61,818 nucleotides of DNA from Chloroflexota bacterium. GTDB taxonomy: Bacteria; Chloroflexota; Anaerolineae; Aggregatilineales; Phototrophicaceae. Numbering within the stretch: the stretch's first letter is position 1; every line of letters starts with the position of its first letter. The position numbers and the translations under genes were made by a program. The notes beneath the pieces were generated by a model. The model was not told the DNA's origin, did no database searches, and was given only the letters and a program-made list of their open reading frames with translations. The stretch is from positions 1 to 61,818 of the forward strand of contig JAPOWK010000104.1 in assembly GCA_026707665.1 (NCBI GenBank). The letters run 5' to 3'. Of the stretch, positions 51,071 to 60,498 are shown piece after piece.

Positions 51071-53983
51071 TCACGATACCGCCCCTTCAAAGCCATCGTG
51101 CGAACGATCGGTTGGATAGGCGATCGCCTCGATGATGATTCCCAACCCGCCCATCACGGCAATGGCAATGGCGACCTCAAAGATTAGCGATGACGTAATA
51201 TGCAAGCCGAAAGAGCCAACGATGTCATAGATGCCAAGCGCCTGGTCAAATTCAACGTGCCCCATAAAGCCATGGCCGATGAGAAGGGGAAACAACGCGT
51301 TTGCGATGGCGATGACAAGACCGAGGCGGACGATCAGCGCCGGGCGGAACCAGGGCAGCAGTTTCTTGGCCTCGTTGTAGCCGAGAACGACATACCATAG
51401 AGACACTGCCAGGCCGATTGTGACGCCAGCGGTGAAGCCATCGCCGGGTCCGCTGCCGCCATACAAGACCTGTGCCACGCCGATCAATATAGCGACCGGG
51501 AGTACGATGAACGACACCGAACGGGTAAAGGGCGTCGAAAGGCTCGTAGCGTCCTGAATCTCTTCGACAACGCTCGCGTCAAACTCGTGCAAGACGCCGA
51601 CCTGCGCTCTTCTTGGCGCCAGGGAGCCTCGGCGCTGTCCGCCACGGGCGAGAAGTGTCAATACACCCAAGGCTGCTGTTGTGAAGACGGCAACTTCGAG
51701 CAGCGTGTCGGTACCGCGAAAATCGGCGACGATTGCTCCGACCACGTCATCCGTGTTTACTGTTTTTGCATTGGCTAAATGCCATTCAGCGATACTGTGA
51801 CGATCGGGCCGATTCTGCAAGGCGTTCAGCGAAAAGACGAATACCGCCAAGCCGATCACGATCGATATCCCAAGATCGCGCAGCAATCCGAATCGGTAGT
51901 CATGACGCCCCGTCCACAGGCTGTTGATCACTTTGAGACGCGCGTCAGCCCGAATCCGGCCGAGCATGATGATGATCAGTACGGTGGCCATCGTCTCGAC
52001 CAGGAGCTGCACCAGCGCGACATCGGGCGCGCGATTGATCAGGAAAATCACGCCGATCGCATAGCCGATTACGCCGTAGGCGATCGCCGCCTTGACATGT
52101 TCACGCACGAATATGGTGAGCAGTCCGGCGGCGACCGTGAGAAACAGCATGAATACTTTCGCCAGGTCTGTGATGCTCACGGAAGGATCGGGCGGGATGA
52201 TCTGCTGGCCCGCGACGACATCAGACAATGTGCCCGAGAGAATCAACACGGCGGCAACCGCGCCGAGGATGATGACGAGATAATAGCGGACAAAGCCGGA
52301 CTGGGCATGCAATATCGTCGTGCCTGCCCATTCAACGTAGGAGATGAATTCTCGATATATCGTATCCCCCGAAAGTGGAAACGTGATGTGTCTAATCAGC
52401 GATCTTCTCACCAGAAACAGGAGAAAGCCGGCGAGTAGAATCAGTACGCTCAAGAGGAACACGTCATTGAATCCGACGAACAAGTGGAGCTCGAAAGACT
52501 TTGGAACAGCCAGCTCAAGCAGGGGAACGAGGAGGGGTTCGAGCAATAGACCGAGGCACAATGAGCCTGCGGCGAGCAGCGCCGGTCCGAGCCCGATCCA
52601 GGCGGACGGCTGATGAATTTGAAGGAGTTCGCGCGGGCGCCCAAGAAAGACATCGTAAATGAGCATATAGGCCGCCATCGCGGTGAATGCGGTGCTGACG
52701 AAGACCATGATCATGACCAACTGCGTCCAGGGGTCGGTGTAATGGAGCATGGCGTCAAGCAAGGTTTCCTTCGCGAGAAATCCAAGCAGAAAGGGCAAGC
52801 CAGCCATCGATAGCGCGGATATCACGGTGACCCAGAATATAACCGGCATCTTGCCGCGAAGCCCGCCGAGCCGGTCTATGCTTCGGGTGCCGGTCGCGTG
52901 GTCGATGGTTCCCGCGACCAGAAACAGGGCTGACTTGTATAGAGCGTGGGCGATGATGGCGACGAAGGCTGCCTTCAGCCCGCTCTGATTCGGCAATCCG
53001 ATCAAGGCGACGATGGCGCCAAGCTTGCTAACGGTGGAATAAGCGAGCAGTCCCTTTAGGTCCCGCTGCTTCACAGCGAAATATGCGCCGACCAGCATGG
53101 TCACCAATCCAACTGTTAACAGTGAACTTGTCCAAAGCTCGTTCAAGTACAGCACGGGCGAAAGACGAGCGAAAAGGTAGATCCCGGCTTTGACCATCGT
53201 TGCGCTGTGGAGATAAGCGCTTGCCGGCGTCGGCGCGCTCATTGCGCCTGGCAGCCAGAAGTGGAAGGGAAATTGCGCGCTCTTGGTGAAACCGCCTATC
53301 AGAATGAGTAGCACGAATAACAGGTACCATTCATGTTGATGCAGCGTGGTCGCCTGGAGTATGGAAGGGAAGTCCCCAACGAAGCGAATCTCTTGTTGGG
53401 GATGCAGGATTTGGCCGGCCGCGGCGCTAAGCATGACCAGCCCAACGATCAGAGCCAGCGCGCCGGCGCCGGTGACGAAGAGCGCCTTAAACGCCCCGTG
53501 CCGCGCAGCTGCGTCTTCCGCCCCTTTGAAGCCAATGAGAATGAAGGAAGTGATGCTCGTCAATTCCCAAGCGATGAACATCATCAGCACATTGCCGGAC
53601 AATACGACCGCCAGCATCGCGCCAGCAAATGCGGCAAGCCAGATGATGAATCGATTGTGCTCCTTCGCATCCTCGAAATAGAAGCCGGAGTAGAAAAATA
53701 TCAGGGCGCCGATTCCGGTGATGATCAAACCGAAGAGGAGGGCGAGTCCATCCAAGTAGAAAGACAGACTGATGCCCGCCGATGGAATCCACACGATCGT
53801 CTGGGAAATGGCGCCTGCCTCTTGAACACGCGGCAGCATGCCAATCAGCCAGGCGAAGAGCGCCGCAAACACCAAGGCGGTAAGTGTCGTCTGCGATAAC
53901 TTGTTGAGGGTTGTTCTCACAAAGGGTGTCGCCAAGAGCAGGGCAAGGCAAAAGGGAACGGCAGTGAATAGCGCTAGTTCCAT
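51071..53983 (-). CDS. mnhA: Na+/H+ antiporter subunits A and B fused (MrpAB)
   Basis: A 970-residue membrane protein. The first ~520 residues are the NuoL-like core (IAWELTSITSFILIGFKG; FTKSAQFPFHFWLPGAMSAPTPASAYLHSATMVKAGIYLFAR; AFVAIIAHALYKSALFLVAGTIDHATGTRSIDRLGGL), followed by the MrpA-type extension with DVALVQLLVETMATVLIIIMLGRI, and from about 800 an MnhB domain (RSVSFIVLPVAILIGVAQVLYGGSGPGDGFTAGVTIGLAVSLWYVVLG). The operon A/B-C-D-E-F-G is thus a complete Mrp complex that exports Na+ (or other cations) using the proton gradient. Confidence 0.95.
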   Translation of the reverse strand: MELALFTAVPFCLALLLATPFVRTTLNKLSQTTLTALVFAALFAWLIGMLPRVQEAGAISQTIVWIPSAGISLSFYLDGLALLFGLIITGIGALIFFYSGFYFEDAKEHNRFIIWLAAFAGAMLAVVLSGNVLMMFIAWELTSITSFILIGFKGAEDAAARHGAFKALFVTGAGALALIVGLVMLSAAAGQILHPQQEIRFVGDFPSILQATTLHQHEWYLLFVLLILIGGFTKSAQFPFHFWLPGAMSAPTPASAYLHSATMVKAGIYLFARLSPVLYLNELWTSSLLTVGLVTMLVGAYFAVKQRDLKGLLAYSTVSKLGAIVALIGLPNQSGLKAAFVAIIAHALYKSALFLVAGTIDHATGTRSIDRLGGLRGKMPVIFWVTVISALSMAGLPFLLGFLAKETLLDAMLHYTDPWTQLVMIMVFVSTAFTAMAAYMLIYDVFLGRPRELLQIHQPSAWIGLGPALLAAGSLCLGLLLEPLLVPLLELAVPKSFELHLFVGFNDVFLLSVLILLAGFLLFLVRRSLIRHITFPLSGDTIYREFISYVEWAGTTILHAQSGFVRYYLVIILGAVAAVLILSGTLSDVVAGQQIIPPDPSVSITDLAKVFMLFLTVAAGLLTIFVREHVKAAIAYGVIGYAIGVIFLINRAPDVALVQLLVETMATVLIIIMLGRIRADARLKVINSLWTGRHDYRFGLLRDLGISIVIGLAVFVFSLNALQNRPDRHSIAEWHLANAKTVNTDDVVGAIVADFRGTDTLLEVAVFTTAALGVLTLLARGGQRRGSLAPRRAQVGVLHEFDASVVEEIQDATSLSTPFTRSVSFIVLPVAILIGVAQVLYGGSGPGDGFTAGVTIGLAVSLWYVVLGYNEAKKLLPWFRPALIVRLGLVIAIANALFPLLIGHGFMGHVEFDQALGIYDIVGSFGLHITSSLIFEVAIAIAVMGGLGIIIEAIAYPTDRSHDGFEGAVS

Positions 53984-54169
53984 GATGTCGTCGAGTCTGT
54001 CTTCCCCAAGCCCGCGTGCGAGAACTGATACATTATGAAGTCGAATGTGATCCTTAGGCAAGCCTAGCCGCAAATTCGACAATTCAAATGGTCAAATCTC
54101 ATAACCAGACGCGAATGCTATCTGTTGGAATGGAACAACCGAGCCGCTTGTGGTCTCGAGTTTGCGGCT

Positions 54170-55204
54170 TCACGACAGTCTGGCTCTGAGCGCGTCGGTC
54201 AATGCGGGCACGACATCGTACAAATCGCCAACGATTCCGTAGCGCGCCAATTTGAAGATCGGCGCTTCGGCGTCTTTGTTGATCGCCACAATGATTTTGC
54301 TTCCGCGCATGCCCGCTTGATGCTGAATCGCGCCGCTTATGCCACAGGCGACATAAAGATCGGGCGTGACCACTTTGCCCGTCTGTCCCACTTGATGTTC
54401 GTAAGGTATGTAGCCGGCGTCGACCGCGGCCCGGCTGGCGCCGATAGCAGCGCCAAGTACATCGGCCAAGGGCTGCAAGGTTTTGGCGAAACCTTCTTTG
54501 GCTTTCCAGATATTCGCTTCTTCCCCTTTCAAGCCCGCGGGCGCGGCGGCGGGGTTATTGGCCATGCCTCGGCCGCCGCTGACGATAATCGCCGCGTCCG
54601 ACAGATTGACTGCGCCAAGCTCGGCAACGAGTTCGTCGATCTGCGTTTCTAACTCGGTGGCTATGGTCGCGGGCGAAACCTGTGTGACAGACGGCTTAAC
54701 GGCAGCGTTGACGGGAGGCGGCGGGAATGCCCGCCCGCGGACCGTGAGAAAGGTAGTCACGGTGCGTGACGTCATCTCCATCAGCACTTTGCCGGCGTAG
54801 GCGGGACGTGTGCCAACGAGGGATCCGTCCTCCACACGCAGATCAATCACCTCGGCGATAAGTCCGCTTTTGTTGTCGGCGGCGGCGCTGGCGAGCAACT
54901 CGCGCCCTCGGCTGGTCGCGACCGCGACCACGGCGGCAGGCTTATGCTGGTCAACGAGATTGCCAAGCAGCGCGGCATAAGTTTCGAGGCGGTATTCCCG
55001 CATCTCATCGGCATTGCAGATAATCGCGCTGGCGACGCCGAATTTACCGGCGTCGGCGGCAATGGCCGCGCTTTTCTCGCCAAAGACGATGGCGGTTGTG
55101 TCTGTGCCAAGCGCGTCGGCGAGGGATTGAGCCGCGCCCAAAGCCTCCCAACTGCTGGATTCCGCGGCGCCGCCAAAGGTCTCGATCCAGACGAAAACGC
55201 TCAC
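54170..55204 (-). CDS. etfA: Electron transfer flavoprotein subunit alpha
   Basis: A 344-residue ETF alpha: N-terminal domain with KPAAVVAVATSRGRELLASAAA, and the FAD-binding C-terminal half VSGGRGMANN ... ASRAAVDAGYIPYEHQVGQTGKVVTPDLYVACGISGAIQHQAGM. Carries electrons from acyl-CoA or other dehydrogenases to the membrane chain. Overlaps etfB by four bases; no dehydrogenase gene is adjacent. Confidence 0.96.
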   Translation of the reverse strand: MSVFVWIETFGGAAESSSWEALGAAQSLADALGTDTTAIVFGEKSAAIAADAGKFGVASAIICNADEMREYRLETYAALLGNLVDQHKPAAVVAVATSRGRELLASAAADNKSGLIAEVIDLRVEDGSLVGTRPAYAGKVLMEMTSRTVTTFLTVRGRAFPPPPVNAAVKPSVTQVSPATIATELETQIDELVAELGAVNLSDAAIIVSGGRGMANNPAAAPAGLKGEEANIWKAKEGFAKTLQPLADVLGAAIGASRAAVDAGYIPYEHQVGQTGKVVTPDLYVACGISGAIQHQAGMRGSKIIVAINKDAEAPIFKLARYGIVGDLYDVVPALTDALRARLS

Positions 55205-55983
55205 AAGACTTTCTCCGCAAAAAGGCGATCAATCAGAGTGTCCGCTTTCGCCTTTACAGTGTCGCCGGTGATCATCTCGGTAGCTGCTTCACGCTGCGGG
55301 GGATTGAAGTAGCGCAGCGCAGAAGTGGCGGCTGTTGGCAGGTCGATACCCAGGTCGGCGGCTGACCAGACTGGAATCTGCGCCTTTGCCGCTTTTCTAA
55401 TGCCCAGAAAGTTGGGGTAGCGCGGTTCGTTGATGCCCTTCAGCACCGATATCACGGCGGGGAGCCTGCCGGAGACAATCTGCTTCCCCCGCTCAAGCAT
55501 TCTCTCCACTTGAATCGTGCCCGCCGTATAATTTGCTTCCATGATTTGAGAAACGTAACTGAGCATGGTCCAGCCCAGGCTCCGCGCCAATTGGTAGGTG
55601 TGCTGGTCAGTAGCGACATCGACGCTTTCCTTGCCGAATATGACCAGATCGACATCGTTTAACTTGCGGATGGCGCCCGCCGCTAATGCCGACCAAACCA
55701 GGCTGTCGTTCATATCTGCGCCGGCTTCATCGACGCGCAGAGCCTTTTGAATACCCATCGCCAGGCTATGTTTCAAGGCATCATTGTGAAGCTCCGAACC
55801 AATCGCGATTACGGTTGATTCGCCGCCGCCATGCCCTGCTTGCACAATCGTCTCTTCCAGCGAGTACTCATCCCAGGGGTTCACCACCGTGCCGACATCG
55901 CCCCAGGTGACCTCGCCGTCGTCATTGACCCAGACCTTTGCCGCGGTATCGGGTGTGCTCCGCGTAAACGTGACAACATGCAC
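55201..55983 (-). CDS. etfB: Electron transfer flavoprotein subunit beta
   Basis: A 260-residue ETF beta: NPWDEYSLEETIVQAG, VIFGKESVDVATDQHTYQLARSLGW, and GRLPAVISVLKGINEPRYPNFLGIRKAAKAQI (the recognition loop region). Works with EtfA. Confidence 0.96.
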   Translation of the reverse strand: MHVVTFTRSTPDTAAKVWVNDDGEVTWGDVGTVVNPWDEYSLEETIVQAGHGGGESTVIAIGSELHNDALKHSLAMGIQKALRVDEAGADMNDSLVWSALAAGAIRKLNDVDLVIFGKESVDVATDQHTYQLARSLGWTMLSYVSQIMEANYTAGTIQVERMLERGKQIVSGRLPAVISVLKGINEPRYPNFLGIRKAAKAQIPVWSAADLGIDLPTAATSALRYFNPPQREAATEMITGDTVKAKADTLIDRLFAEKVL

Positions 55984-56076
55984 CGCAACGGACCTCCAGA
56001 ATTCTATGCTTAGCCCTGGATATTCTACACAGGTTCCCTTGTGAAAGAAACGGCGTTGCCGGGAAGCGCACGACGA

Positions 56077-56760
56077 TTATTGTTCTGCCTCAGCGCGCCA
56101 GATCTTTTCACCAAGGCCGGGCGGCCGCGCCTGTTGAGCCCGCCCGTCTGATGTTGAGCCGTCTCGGCAGACGCCGCTCGCGCCGCTTGGTTCTATTGGC
56201 AAGCTTGTCCTGTCGTCGGTCACGGCGTCAGCCACGCTGCATTGGCAGATCAAGGCGTCTTTCAGGTTTGCGCCACGCAGATCCGCTCGCCAGAAGTTGA
56301 CATTGGTCAAGTCCGCCTTAGCAAATGAGCTTCCCGCCAGCACGGCGCGGGCGAAATTGGCGCCTCGAAGATCCGCGCCATCAAATCTGGCGTGGTCAAG
56401 TCTCGCCTCGCGAAAGTGTGTTTCTCGCAGATCGGCGCGCGAGAAATCCGCTTCGCGCAAGTCCGAATAGCCAAAGTAGGCGCCGCGGAGGACGGCCGAC
56501 GAGAACTTCGCTTGCTTCATGCGACATGATGAGAGCAGCGCGCCGCCAAGCTTTGCCGCTGACCAATCCACGTGATCGAGGCTGCCATCTTGATGCGCCA
56601 GGCGTTCCTTTAGGGATTCTATCAGGATGTGCGCATGTCGAGGGCTGCTCTGGTTTCCGATCATAGCGATGAGTCGATCAGCTGGCAGGAGAGAGTACCA
56701 GCGTTTTCCAATCGCAAGTTGAAGTCGATGTATCAGCTGCATGCAATTCACGAAAGCCAA
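56077..56760 (-). CDS. Pentapeptide-repeat protein (227 aa)
   Basis: From about residue 65 to 165 a run of A(D/N)Lxx repeats (LRGAYFGYSDLREADFSRADLRETHFREARLDHARFDGADLRGANFARAVL) forms a right-handed beta-helix. The N-terminal ~60 residues are helical and the C-terminal 55 are low-complexity. Such proteins vary widely in role, including DNA-gyrase mimicry; nothing here fixes a function. Confidence 0.85.
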   Translation of the reverse strand: MAFVNCMQLIHRLQLAIGKRWYSLLPADRLIAMIGNQSSPRHAHILIESLKERLAHQDGSLDHVDWSAAKLGGALLSSCRMKQAKFSSAVLRGAYFGYSDLREADFSRADLRETHFREARLDHARFDGADLRGANFARAVLAGSSFAKADLTNVNFWRADLRGANLKDALICQCSVADAVTDDRTSLPIEPSGASGVCRDGSTSDGRAQQARPPGLGEKIWRAEAEQ

Positions 56761-56974
56761 ATGTATTCGCGCTGATGTTAGCGATTGCGCTGGGCAAGGG
56801 CAAGATGCTTTGTACGTGAGACCAAGGGAGCGCGCTGTATGGCATTCCCTTAGTGAGATTGATTAGGACGCGCAAGTTTTTTTTGTGTGTTTGTGCTATT
56901 AGCGCATCGCCATTGATTCGCTATGTTAAAGGTCGGCTAAGACGGTGTTGGGGGTAAGTGCGAGGCGTCAAACG

Positions 56975-57508
56975 ATGGTGCTCGCGACGAAAAACATAGC
57001 AACGTTGACCACCACATATCTGGAGATGGTGAGCGAGAATGATTTTGCGCCCGCCTTCATCCGCGCGTCTGACATCGAAATCGTCACGATGGAGATGCCA
57101 GATCTGGGATTCTACAAGTTTCTCTATCAGTCGGTGGGCGAAGAGTGGGCTTGGCGCGATCGGCTGCAAATGTCAAACAGCGAACTGCGGGAGATACTTT
57201 CTTCAGACAACACTCAAGTGCATGTCATGTATGTGAGCGGATCTCCAGCCGGTTACGTTGAATTATATCGTCATGAAGATGGCTCGGTCGAGATCGCCTA
57301 TTTTGGATTGCGGCGCAATTATATGGGCCGGGGCCTCGGGAAGCATCTTTTGAGCTACGGCGTGGCTCGGGCATGGGATATGGGGGCAATTCGCGTCTGG
57401 CTGCACACTTGCAATCTCGATGGTCCGCATGCCTTGTCCAACTATCAGAAGCGCGGATTTCGCATCTTTAAGGTGGTTGAGGAGCCGATGCCCACGCTGT
57501 ATACCTAG
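56975..57508 (+). CDS. GNAT-family N-acetyltransferase (177 aa)
   Basis: GCN5-type fold: PAGYVELYRHEDGSVEIAYFGLRRNYMGRGLGKHLLSYGVARAWDMGAIRVWLHTCNLDGPHALSNYQKRGFR. The acetyl-CoA loop is GRGLGK. Substrate unknown. ATG 56975 has GAGG nine bases upstream; the frame can extend to GTG 56945. Convergent with the LLM gene. Confidence 0.9.
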   Translation: MVLATKNIATLTTTYLEMVSENDFAPAFIRASDIEIVTMEMPDLGFYKFLYQSVGEEWAWRDRLQMSNSELREILSSDNTQVHVMYVSGSPAGYVELYRHEDGSVEIAYFGLRRNYMGRGLGKHLLSYGVARAWDMGAIRVWLHTCNLDGPHALSNYQKRGFRIFKVVEEPMPTLYT

Positions 57509-57524
57509 CGCGGCGTCGGTCCTT

Positions 57525-58541
57525 TCAATCGCAGCTGCCCGCAATTGCCTCGAAAAGCCTTGCGCTGTCGCTCGTCCACTCCAAGCAAACGCGATCCGCA
57601 ATCCCGGCATATCGGTCGACGAGCGCCGCATAGATATCTTTCGGTTTCGCGATGAGCGCGAACTCTCGAAGTACGTCGTCTGTTATCGCGGCTTGCATAG
57701 CTTTCCGGCGTCTCTCACCAGCCATTTGCTGGAGCTCATCGGCTAGCGCTCCCCAGCCGTGCAGGTTCATGACTCGCCGAAATGAAGGACTGCTGACATT
57801 GGCGGCGAGGCGCTCGCTCAGGTCTCTTGCCGCACGAGTCCGCTCGTCGGCAGTTTCGCCGCTCGCGACGAAGACCTGCGCTGTCAGTTCGAACTTGCTG
57901 CGATCCCGGTCGGCAATTTTGAGCCCTGTTTCAACCGCCGGTATAAGGGCCTCACGCAGATAGGCTGCTGTGTGCATTGCATGCGCATGCAGACCTTGGC
58001 AGACTTCGCCCGCCAATTGGCAGGTTTCCGGATCGTCGCCGGTGATGTAGATGGGGATCTCAGGATGGCCAATTGGTCCTGGATTGAAGAATGGCGCCAT
58101 CAGGCGGAATTGGTAGTGTTCCCCGCGATAACGAAGACGGGCATCCGTCTGAAAGCTGTTCCAAATGGCGCGCAGGCTTTCGATATATTCCCGCATTCGT
58201 CCGACGGGGTCGCGCCATTCTTCGCTGAAGCGGCGCTCAATATGCGCCCGCTGCAACATGCCCAAGCCCAAACTGAATCGGCCGCCGGATTGCCGCGCCA
58301 GGTCCCAGGCGATCTGGGCGGTGATCATTGGGCTGCGCGGAAATGCGGCTGCGCCCTGCGTGGCCATTCGAATCCCTTTTGTTTCCTTGGCGGCGATGCT
58401 CAATGGGAAGAAGGGATTGTGCGCCGTTTCCGACACCCAAACGCCGTCAAATCCAAGTCGCTCGGCGTGTTTTATCTGCTCCACATCGTGCCGCAGGTCT
58501 CCCGTCAGCCGGATCGTGACATCCAGTTTGATCGCTGGCAT
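57525..58541 (-). CDS. LLM-class (F420/FMN-dependent) oxidoreductase (338 aa)
   Basis: Luciferase-like TIM-barrel flavoenzyme: HDVEQIKHAERLGFDGVWVSETAHNPFFPLSIAA, ATQGAAAFPRSPMITAQIAWDLARQSGGRFSLGLG and ITGDDPETCQLAGEVCQGLHAH. Members use F420 or FMN. It closely resembles the second LLM protein at 59284-60375; the two are likely paralogues. Substrate unknown. Located 17 bases after the metallopeptidase gene. Confidence 0.9.
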   Translation of the reverse strand: MPAIKLDVTIRLTGDLRHDVEQIKHAERLGFDGVWVSETAHNPFFPLSIAAKETKGIRMATQGAAAFPRSPMITAQIAWDLARQSGGRFSLGLGMLQRAHIERRFSEEWRDPVGRMREYIESLRAIWNSFQTDARLRYRGEHYQFRLMAPFFNPGPIGHPEIPIYITGDDPETCQLAGEVCQGLHAHAMHTAAYLREALIPAVETGLKIADRDRSKFELTAQVFVASGETADERTRAARDLSERLAANVSSPSFRRVMNLHGWGALADELQQMAGERRRKAMQAAITDDVLREFALIAKPKDIYAALVDRYAGIADRVCLEWTSDSARLFEAIAGSCD

Positions 58542-58558
58542 TGCCGCAGTGTCCTCCC

Positions 58559-59284
58559 TTATAGAATCAAACAGGGACCGTGCTCTTTGAACCAGGCTTT
58601 CCAATGGCGATAATCGGGACAGCAGGATTCGACAAGAGCCCAGAAGGCAGAACTATGATTCAGCACTCGCAGGTGACAGAGCTCATGGATGATCACGTAG
58701 TCGATCGCCGCGTCCGGCGCCATCATTAGCCGCAGATTGAGATTGATATTTCCCTTGGCCGAGCAGCTTCCCCAGCGCGTCTTCTGATTCTTGATACGCA
58801 CTTTTTCGTAAGTGAATCCGTGTGTCGCGGCAAGTACACGCACACGGGACGGAAGGTATTTTTTGGCTTGGCCGCGATAGAAGCTCTCGACCGCTCCGCG
58901 GATACGCTCGGATTCATCCTTCGGCGCTGGCGCCGGCAAAAATAGCTTAAGTACGTCATCGGCTAGACAAACGGTGATTTGCCTGCGCGACGCGTCGTTT
59001 TCCAGCTTGAGTTGGTAGGAGGCGCCGAGGAACAGAAACGATTCGCCCTCGCGGTACTGGCGCGACGGCAGCTTGGCTTGAGCGTCGCCGAATCTGTCAA
59101 TGGCGGAAAGGATCCAGTCCTCTCGCTCGTGAAGCAGCGCTGCCGGATCCGGCTGTCGCAAACCCTTCGGATAGACCACTTCAAGCCCAGCGCCCAGGCT
59201 GTAGCGGACGCTTACGCGCTTGGCGCGTTGACTCGTCCGAACGCGATACGCGATCGACCTTCCTTTAAGTTCGAGGACTGGCAT
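58559..59284 (-). CDS. YgjP-like zinc metallopeptidase (DUF45/M48-type, 241 aa)
   Basis: The C-terminal metal motif YVIIHELCHLRVLNH (His200, Glu201, His204, and His210) and the preceding KNQKTRWGSCSAKGNINLN are the hallmarks of the YgjP/WLM-related family found next to type I restriction or repair genes in many bacteria. Here it is inserted between two LLM genes: its ATG shares one base with the upstream LLM stop (TGATG). Confidence 0.92.
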   Translation of the reverse strand: MPVLELKGRSIAYRVRTSQRAKRVSVRYSLGAGLEVVYPKGLRQPDPAALLHEREDWILSAIDRFGDAQAKLPSRQYREGESFLFLGASYQLKLENDASRRQITVCLADDVLKLFLPAPAPKDESERIRGAVESFYRGQAKKYLPSRVRVLAATHGFTYEKVRIKNQKTRWGSCSAKGNINLNLRLMMAPDAAIDYVIIHELCHLRVLNHSSAFWALVESCCPDYRHWKAWFKEHGPCLIL

Positions 59285-60375
59285 CAGAGCTCCATGGCTT
59301 TGGCTGCGTGCTGCCAAATGATTCGCTTTACGTCGTCTTCCGGCTCGAACGGAAAGTAGAAGCCGGCTCGATCCAGCAGCCCGGCGTACTGTTCGCGCAG
59401 CGCGTATGGCAGCTCGTCGGGTGGCGCGATGACGGCGAATTCCGCGAGCATATCGTCGCTGATGAGCCGATGCATTTCAGTCCAGCGGTTTCGCCGCAGC
59501 AGCGTGTTGAGACGCGGGATCAGATCAGTCCAGCCGTGGAGCTCCAGGACCTTGCGGTAGCTGGGCGTGCTGGCATAGAAAGCGATCTGGGATTTGGTAA
59601 GCTGCTTGCTCGCCTCAACGCTCTCATCATCGATTCCGCTGACGACGAAGACGGCGCAGGACAGGGTGAGCCGGTCGCGGCGGCCGCTTGCTCTGCGCCC
59701 TGCCTGAAATGCCGGCAGCAATTCCTCGCGCAGGTAACGGGGCGTATGGAAAGAATGCACATGAAAGCCGTCGCATTGCTCGCCCGCGAGTTTTGCCAAT
59801 CCGGAGTTGACGCCGGCGATGAAAATCGGTATGCGACTGTAGGGCATGGGCGGCGGCGCGAAGTCAGGCGTCAACAGTGAGAAGCGATAGAATTCGCCAT
59901 CGTAATTCAGGCCAGCGCCCGTCTGGAAACTGCTCCAGATCGTCCGCAGCGATTCAATGTACTCGCGCAACTGCTTCACGGGCCGGCCCCACCTGCTGCT
60001 GAATCGCTTGGTTATGTGTGGCTTGATCTGGGTGCCTAAACCCAAGATGAAGCGGCCCTGAGAATTCGCGGCCAAATCCCAGGCAGTCTGTGCCATGATC
60101 ATTGGGCTGCGCGGAAACGCGACCGCGATCGCGGTGCCAAGCGTGATGCGTTGGGTGGCGAGCGCCGCGTGAGAAAGTGGCAGGAAGGGGTTGTGCGCTG
60201 CTTCCGCCACCCACAAGCCATCAAAGCCGAGGTCTTCCACCGCGCGCGCCAGAGGACCTGCCTGGTTTAAATCTTCCGCGAAGACTGAGACGTCAAATTT
60301 CAACTTTACATCGCTTTTCTGCGCTGCCAGCCGCTCAGCTATTCTAGCCGTCGAAATCTCACGTGGCGAGCGCAC
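59284..60375 (-). CDS. LLM-class (F420/FMN-dependent) oxidoreductase (363 aa)
   Basis: Same family as 57525-58541: LARAVEDLGFDGLWVAEAAHNPFLPLSHAALAT, AIAVAFPRSPMIMAQTAWDLAANSQGRFILGLGTQIKPHI and GLAKLAGEQCDGFHVHSFHTPRYLREELLPAF. First gene of a three-gene cluster LLM-peptidase-LLM. Begins with GTG 60375; a start nearer the conserved KFDVSVFAEDL (TTG) is possible. Confidence 0.88.
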   Translation of the reverse strand: MRSPREISTARIAERLAAQKSDVKLKFDVSVFAEDLNQAGPLARAVEDLGFDGLWVAEAAHNPFLPLSHAALATQRITLGTAIAVAFPRSPMIMAQTAWDLAANSQGRFILGLGTQIKPHITKRFSSRWGRPVKQLREYIESLRTIWSSFQTGAGLNYDGEFYRFSLLTPDFAPPPMPYSRIPIFIAGVNSGLAKLAGEQCDGFHVHSFHTPRYLREELLPAFQAGRRASGRRDRLTLSCAVFVVSGIDDESVEASKQLTKSQIAFYASTPSYRKVLELHGWTDLIPRLNTLLRRNRWTEMHRLISDDMLAEFAVIAPPDELPYALREQYAGLLDRAGFYFPFEPEDDVKRIIWQHAAKAMEL

Positions 60376-60498
60376 AACCGAACTCGCCAGCGCGTGTTAT
60401 AGTTATTACAATTGTTCGCAATCGTTACGCATCGAAAGATAGGCCTTGGCGGCATTGAAGCTGGGTCGCCAATTGGGCGGTTAATTGAAGAGGACGCG

